Below, piece after piece: positions 60,701 through 64,000 of a stretch of 64,000 bases of DNA. The stretch is from Branchiostoma floridae (taxonomy: Eukaryota > Chordata > Leptocardii > Amphioxiformes > Branchiostomatidae). Position 1 is the stretch's first letter. Every line of letters begins with the position of its first letter. Under the pieces are notes generated by a model. That model did not search any database. It was not told where the DNA came from and saw only the letters and a list, made by a program, of their open reading frames with translations. The position numbers and the translations under genes were made by a program. The stretch is taken from assembly GCF_000003815.2 (NCBI RefSeq), contig NC_049991.1, forward strand, positions 13,245,133 to 13,309,132, read 5' to 3'.

Positions 60701-61643
60701 AGTATAGGCCTTAGTTCTAAGTGATTGACTCTTGTCTTCCGAACAGAGCATGACCCAGCTATCCAATAGATGACATGGGCGCCAAAGTCTTGATTTTCTC
60801 ACAGGCTAATCATTGACCCTTTTCAAGTAGATGTGCATGTTTAGTTGAGTGAACTAAAGCCAGACAAGACAGGTGTATTAAAGTAATAGGACTGATCTAA
60901 ATGTTAGATGACATATAGGAAGACCAAAAATGTTACCAGGGGTTAAAAAGAAGGTAGAAATATGAATTGAATGATTACCCACATGTGTAATCCTATCAAG
61001 AATTTATGGTGAACAGAACTGAACACATGATGGATACACAAGTCAAATTTTCTCCTCTTCTATAGATTTGTGGACATGAAAAAAATCTTTCTGCAAAAGT
61101 CAGCAAAAAATTAAGAGAAATGGGACGGTTCCAAAGTTAAACGATAACCAGAACTAAATCTTCATTATCAATATCAGTGATATATAACGTTAGATAGTAG
61201 AAGGGGAGAGTAGTTTCCTAGTTCTTAATTTTGCATAGGACAGTCATCAATTCCCTTGATGTAGCAAGAATTGGAAACTTTTCTTGCTTCTATTTGTCCT
61301 GTTTTCATGTGTCATTCTGTTGAGTTGATGAAGTACAAGGGGTGCTTAGATTTCAGTAGAGCATGTCTGTTGTCAGCTTGACACATTAAAGATAACAGCC
61401 CAGAAGACATTGATTGACACACCAGTCCCTGCCTTGTGGCAGGTGATCCTTTATAGGACCCCAACTTGTCTGGAGAATCACATTATGGGGCCACTTGGTA
61501 GTGGGGTACACTTTCAGGCAAACATAACGAAATGTCAGACAACTGGCATAGTTGACAGTAGTGCTGATGTTCTTTTCTTACTATTTTTCAGAACTACTGG
61601 GATCTTCCAAGAGGATAAATCTGAACTTCCAAGACCAGGATGG
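39744..61643 (+). CDS. CASKIN: CASKIN-type scaffold protein, first two coding exons (gene continues past the window)
   Basis: Exon 1, 39744-39837, encodes MGKDQELLQAAKNQDVVTMQ and then RLVAKARAAKP. Exon 2, 61592-61643 (52 nt), joins in frame (A|AA) to give KLLGSSKRINLNFQDQDG. This corresponds closely to the vertebrate CASKIN start (MGKEQEL..AVKAEDV, then LLGST.KINVNFQDPDG), where the ankyrin repeats follow. CASKINs are neuronal CASK-interacting scaffolds with ankyrin repeats, an SH3 and two SAM domains; only the N-terminal lead-in to the first ankyrin repeat is present here. ANKS1 proteins begin similarly (MGKEQELLEAA) but lack the LLGS..INVNFQ segment, so CASKIN is preferred. Exon 2 ends in phase 2 with donor GTAAGA. 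The start is the ATG after a TAA-containing upstream frame. Confidence 0.9.
41213..41727 (+). mobile_element. Truncated, frameshifted 3' end of a LINE-type retrotransposon
   Basis: The frame contains RRTRQSNELDVIKTRTERFK. After a frameshift it continues as IPYIVRLLNEN and a stop. This Arg/Thr-rich end with an IP..VRLLNE motif is typical of the reverse-transcriptase ORF terminus of CR1-like LINEs. A 3' UTR-like part follows and ends in AAATAAACCATT and (ATG)n, the kind of short 3' tandem tail seen in such elements. The 5' portion is missing, so it is a dead fragment. Confidence 0.55.
43066..43205. repeat. (TCAC)n tetranucleotide microsatellite
   Basis: About 30 TCAC/CACT units with a few ATTC variants. 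It is the same motif, on the opposite strand, as the tract at 8813-8932. Confidence 0.95.
46465..46862. mobile_element. ~398 bp MITE with 9 bp target duplication, copy 2 (CASKIN intron 1)
   Basis: Inverted orientation relative to copy 1 at 22232-22637, with shared internal text (GGTTCTCGAAGGC, CTAGGATTGATGACCACTC, TTTAACCAATCATGG). Ends are TAGCCTGG and CCAGGCTA. The 9 bp direct repeat TAGTTTTGT lies at 46456-46464 and 46863-46871. Confidence 0.88.
48148..48183. mobile_element. 22-nt palindrome flanked by 7-nt direct repeats, copy A
   Basis: A perfect palindrome with arms CAAGGAGGTT and AACCTCCTTG separated by TT occupies 48155-48176. ATCAGAG stands immediately on both sides (48148-48154 and 48177-48183). 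It looks like a tiny insertion with a target-site duplication. Labelled as a mobile element by inference only. Confidence 0.5.
52266..52300. mobile_element. 21-nt palindrome flanked by 7-nt direct repeats, copy B
   Basis: Arms CAAGAAGGT and AACCTCCTTG around CG occupy 52273-52293, an imperfect version of copy A. ATAACAC flanks it on both sides (52266-52272 and 52294-52300). The direct repeat extends to TTGATAACAC if the palindrome end is counted. Confidence 0.5.
52429..52525. mobile_element. Hairpin MITE (97 bp)
   Basis: AGCCAAAAAGCAGTTACTCA at the left pairs with the right end, and complementarity continues through AGCAACTGGATAT, giving a stem of about 33 bp. A second small palindrome sits in the loop (ATGATTTTGGAAAATCAT). 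Confidence 0.8.
55255..55695. repeat. Complex tandem duplication (~180 bp units)
   Basis: AACCTGTCCATTTTCAAAGG occurs near 55256, 55397 and 55579. The segment AACTCAAGAACTCAAGTCAG occurs near 55291 and 55477. TCACAAGTTCTTTG occurs three times. The long open frames across this stretch are repeats of one another, with no domain content. Confidence 0.85.
57520..57745. mobile_element. Hairpin MITE (226 bp) with ~70 bp inverted arms
   Basis: AAGCCCTTTCACA at the left and its reverse complement at the right, with further pairing through GATCAGAACGCATGTG, CGACAGGAATTC and GGTAATATG. No coding potential. Confidence 0.85.
58062..58275. mobile_element. MITE with TACTGTAAATG ends (~214 bp)
   Basis: Terminal TACTGTAAATG is mirrored by a right end whose reverse complement is TACTGTAAATGTTTTTAATT. 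The interior is packed with short GTTCGCGG / CCGCGAA inverted motifs. It resembles MITEs dispersed in marine invertebrate genomes, from general knowledge. Confidence 0.75.
60402..60732. repeat. Direct duplication (~130 bp, ~200 bp apart)
   Basis: 60402-60528 and 60601-60732 share GCCAATGTGTGGTTTTGACA, AGTGACCTTGCTAAGGTC and GTGAT.GACTCT with moderate divergence. Confidence 0.8.
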
Positions 61644-64000
61644 GTAAGAAAATGCTTGTACCTGCATTATTTCATTTATGCCTCAAATCGTCATTGCTAA
61701 CACCCTAGTAGGCATCATGGATACTGGTTAAAAGCACCAGATCCTTGCACCAATGAGCCAAACCAAATGCTGTAACAGTGAAAGTAAAAAAGTTCCAGCT
61801 CTCCTGTTGTTCCCAATTTCCCCACCGTGTAGTAGCAGGTGTTTCAAATCTCCCTGCATCAACCAACTGATAATTGCCAACCCCAACCAGAACAACACTT
61901 GTCAAATTAGATTTCACACTTTCTGCCACTGCACCATTCATGTAGAGCCCATGAAACATTTGCCCAGTGTTTTAGCCTGTTTTACATGCCGACCACTGGG
62001 GTATGGCTATAAATTCTGTATTGTTTCCCTGCCATGGAGGCTGAGTTACAGGAGTAGTAGGCAATATCAAATATGGTCGTTAATCTACATGTCTGTTCCT
62101 GCCACTGCTAAGAGATTTTTGCAAGAATGGTTGATCTTCAGTAGACTAGAGGACTAAATAATCAGTGAGTATGATAAAATTTGTGGTGATTTATTTGGTC
62201 CCTTGTTTAAAAAAAAATCTTATTAGGGATTTATTCATCATGGAATATGAATTTAAATTGAGTGAACTGCGCACTGAATATCACACAAAAAGATGTTTAT
62301 GCAAAAATTAGTGAATGAAATCAGATGGATTTTGTTATTTTCTCTACCTTTTTTGTTGTAAACTGTGAGAGGGTTTCTTTTCCCTGGAGCCTTGGTCTCC
62401 TGCTTGACAACAGGGGAAACCACAGATAGACAGTCTTTGTCAGGTACAGAATTGATTCTCTCCACCAGACCAGAAAGCAGACAGTCTGGTCCCACCCTGT
62501 CAGGGGTAGGAAGTCAGGGAAGCAGAAGTGAAACACCTTTGATGAGGACAAGAGTGATGTATCCTGGGTCTCTTGGCTTGGCCTCACCAATGAAGATCAT
62601 CTATCCTGGGTACAGCCATGTCAAATGGATAACTGAAACTCTAGGTAGCTGATGTTTTAAGGGAAAGGAATTCTTCCCTGTGGTCAGCTAGAAAAACAAG
62701 ATGAAAATATTTTGGTTTCACGGTTGCATGTTCTGAATGTTCTGAATTTTGAGCTGCAGTTTTAAAGGAAGCAGCAAGGGGGCTCCGAAAATACCCTTGG
62801 GCAAGGTCAGTATCCTGAATTGAAGAGCAGGCCAAACTGGAATGGATACTCCTACCGGACTGAAACAACTCTACTCTACTCTACTCTAACATTCATAGTC
62901 AAATAACAGACAGTGGAACACAATTCAGAGTTTTCCTGATGACAAATAGACACTGCTGCAAATTTGTCAGAATTTGAGATAATCAAAGGAATAAGAGTTT
63001 GAACAGCTGTCTTGCACTGAAGAGGAAGACAAGTGTAAAAGTTAGTGAAAGCCGACATTCCTGCCCTCCCAGTGAACAGTTAAACTATGGGACAAAAGTG
63101 AGAGTGCCCCAGTACAGAACAGATGGGAGGGGGTACCCCAGGGAGAGGAATGGGGCCATGAGTGAGTGTGCTTGCCCTCCCCTTTATCCTTTCCCTTTCA
63201 TGTCTGTTGGTCCAGAAAATCTCCCATTGACAGGGTACAGCTGACCAGCACATGCCGATTTAAAGCTCTCTAACCCCACATGGATTCCTGAGCCATGGTT
63301 ATTTGGTCATGGCAATATCAAAGTACTGTGCATAGCACCAGCATCCTGCATTTGTCTCAGTGATTGGAGTCCTTCCTTGTTGTGATGTTCGTATACTGTA
63401 GTCTATAGTTACATCAGGATGCTATACTTTGGAACACATAATAGTTTCAAACAGAAAGTGTCTCTAACTTTTAAATGTAACTCAATAACTGCAATTCTGC
63501 ATGAAAGCTCATCTGTGTTGATATACTTCATATTGAATACGAGGTGAGCAAATTTTGTGTTGTATGACAGTTGGAAAACTTCAACATAAACTGCAATTCT
63601 GATTCAAATTTACCTTCTTTATAATACACATGACCAGTTAGTCAAGGTGAGATGTTTATACAGGTCTACAAACACCCTATTTTGAGTCTAATTATTTTCT
63701 TACATTTGTATGCTCTCTGACAAGAAACATTTTCATGCTCTGACGTGTGTAACAAAGGGAGCACATTCTGCAGACTATGTATCCTACTGTCACATACTCT
63801 ATCTGGTGATTTACTTGAGATTAAAGGTTACTCTCTGGGAGACAGGAAACAGTTGTACAAACCTTGACTCCCCTGGTGCTTCAAGGGCAAGTTCAAGCTG
63901 CCTAGCCACATTGAAGAGTAAGTGTTAAGCCCTGAAGCCTAAAGGATTACTAATGCCCTGCAAATAACTCGCTCCTGGCCACAAGAACCAAGGCCAAATG
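61644..64000. other. CASKIN intron 2 (partial), no exon seen
   Basis: Sequence after the exon 2 donor. The next expected exon should start in phase 2 and encode the first ankyrin repeat (aromatic-S-A-L-H-H-A-A type). I find no such text before the window ends. A CTCTA pentamer tract lies near 62870-62888. Nothing else recognisable. Confidence 0.6.

Larger units (their letters stand above)
39838..61591 (+). other. CASKIN intron 1 (21.75 kb)
   Basis: AT-rich non-coding sequence with transposon remnants at 41213-41727, 46465-46862, 52429-52525, 57520-57745 and 58062-58275, a TCAC microsatellite, local duplications and two mini-palindromes. Open frames on both strands are short and have no recognisable domains. 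I found no nested gene. Confidence 0.7.

Overview
The window is eukaryotic nuclear DNA. It has multi-exon genes with GT-AG introns, large introns full of miniature transposons, and four runs of N (assembly gaps). A chordate-type SPATA20, a head-to-head CASKIN, SEA/EGF mucin exons and abundant short hairpin transposons suggest an invertebrate deuterostome, most likely a cephalochordate (amphioxus). The species is an inference; the gene calls do not depend on it. I see no rRNA, tRNA, CRISPR or prokaryotic feature.

Layout. (1) 1-8567, plus strand: 3' part of a large Thr/Pro/Ser-rich mucin gene (PTS repeats with two internal gaps, then a SEA domain and a calcium-binding EGF domain). Its 5' end is outside the window and no membrane-anchor exon is visible after the EGF exon. 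(2) 9869-24022, plus strand: three tandem paralogues of a small type I membrane protein family that I do not recognise. All three share the intron phases 0-2-2-0-2, conserved ectodomain cysteines, two closely spaced furin-type sites, a transmembrane segment and a short basic tail. The third copy has no identifiable leader exon. (3) 27191-38576, minus strand: a complete 14-exon SPATA20 gene (797 codons), including a separate upstream exon for a probable mitochondrial leader. (4) 39744-64000, plus strand: the first two coding exons of a CASKIN-type scaffold gene, separated by a 21.75 kb intron, continuing beyond the window.

SPATA20 and CASKIN start codons lie 1.17 kb apart on opposite strands, so they may share a bidirectional promoter. 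The mucin and the three-gene cluster are neighbours with related cell-surface architecture, but I see no sequence evidence that they are homologous.

Repeats are the second theme. There are two long foldback elements (5183-7544 and 19005-20111), a pair of ~400 bp elements with 9 bp target duplications, a pogo-like MITE, several hairpin MITEs and a decayed LINE tail. SPATA20 exon 12 has been duplicated in pieces on both sides. Two copies of a 21-22 nt palindrome are each flanked by a perfect 7 nt direct repeat (48148-48183 and 52266-52300); this ultra-short insertion-like unit is the most unusual signal in the window.
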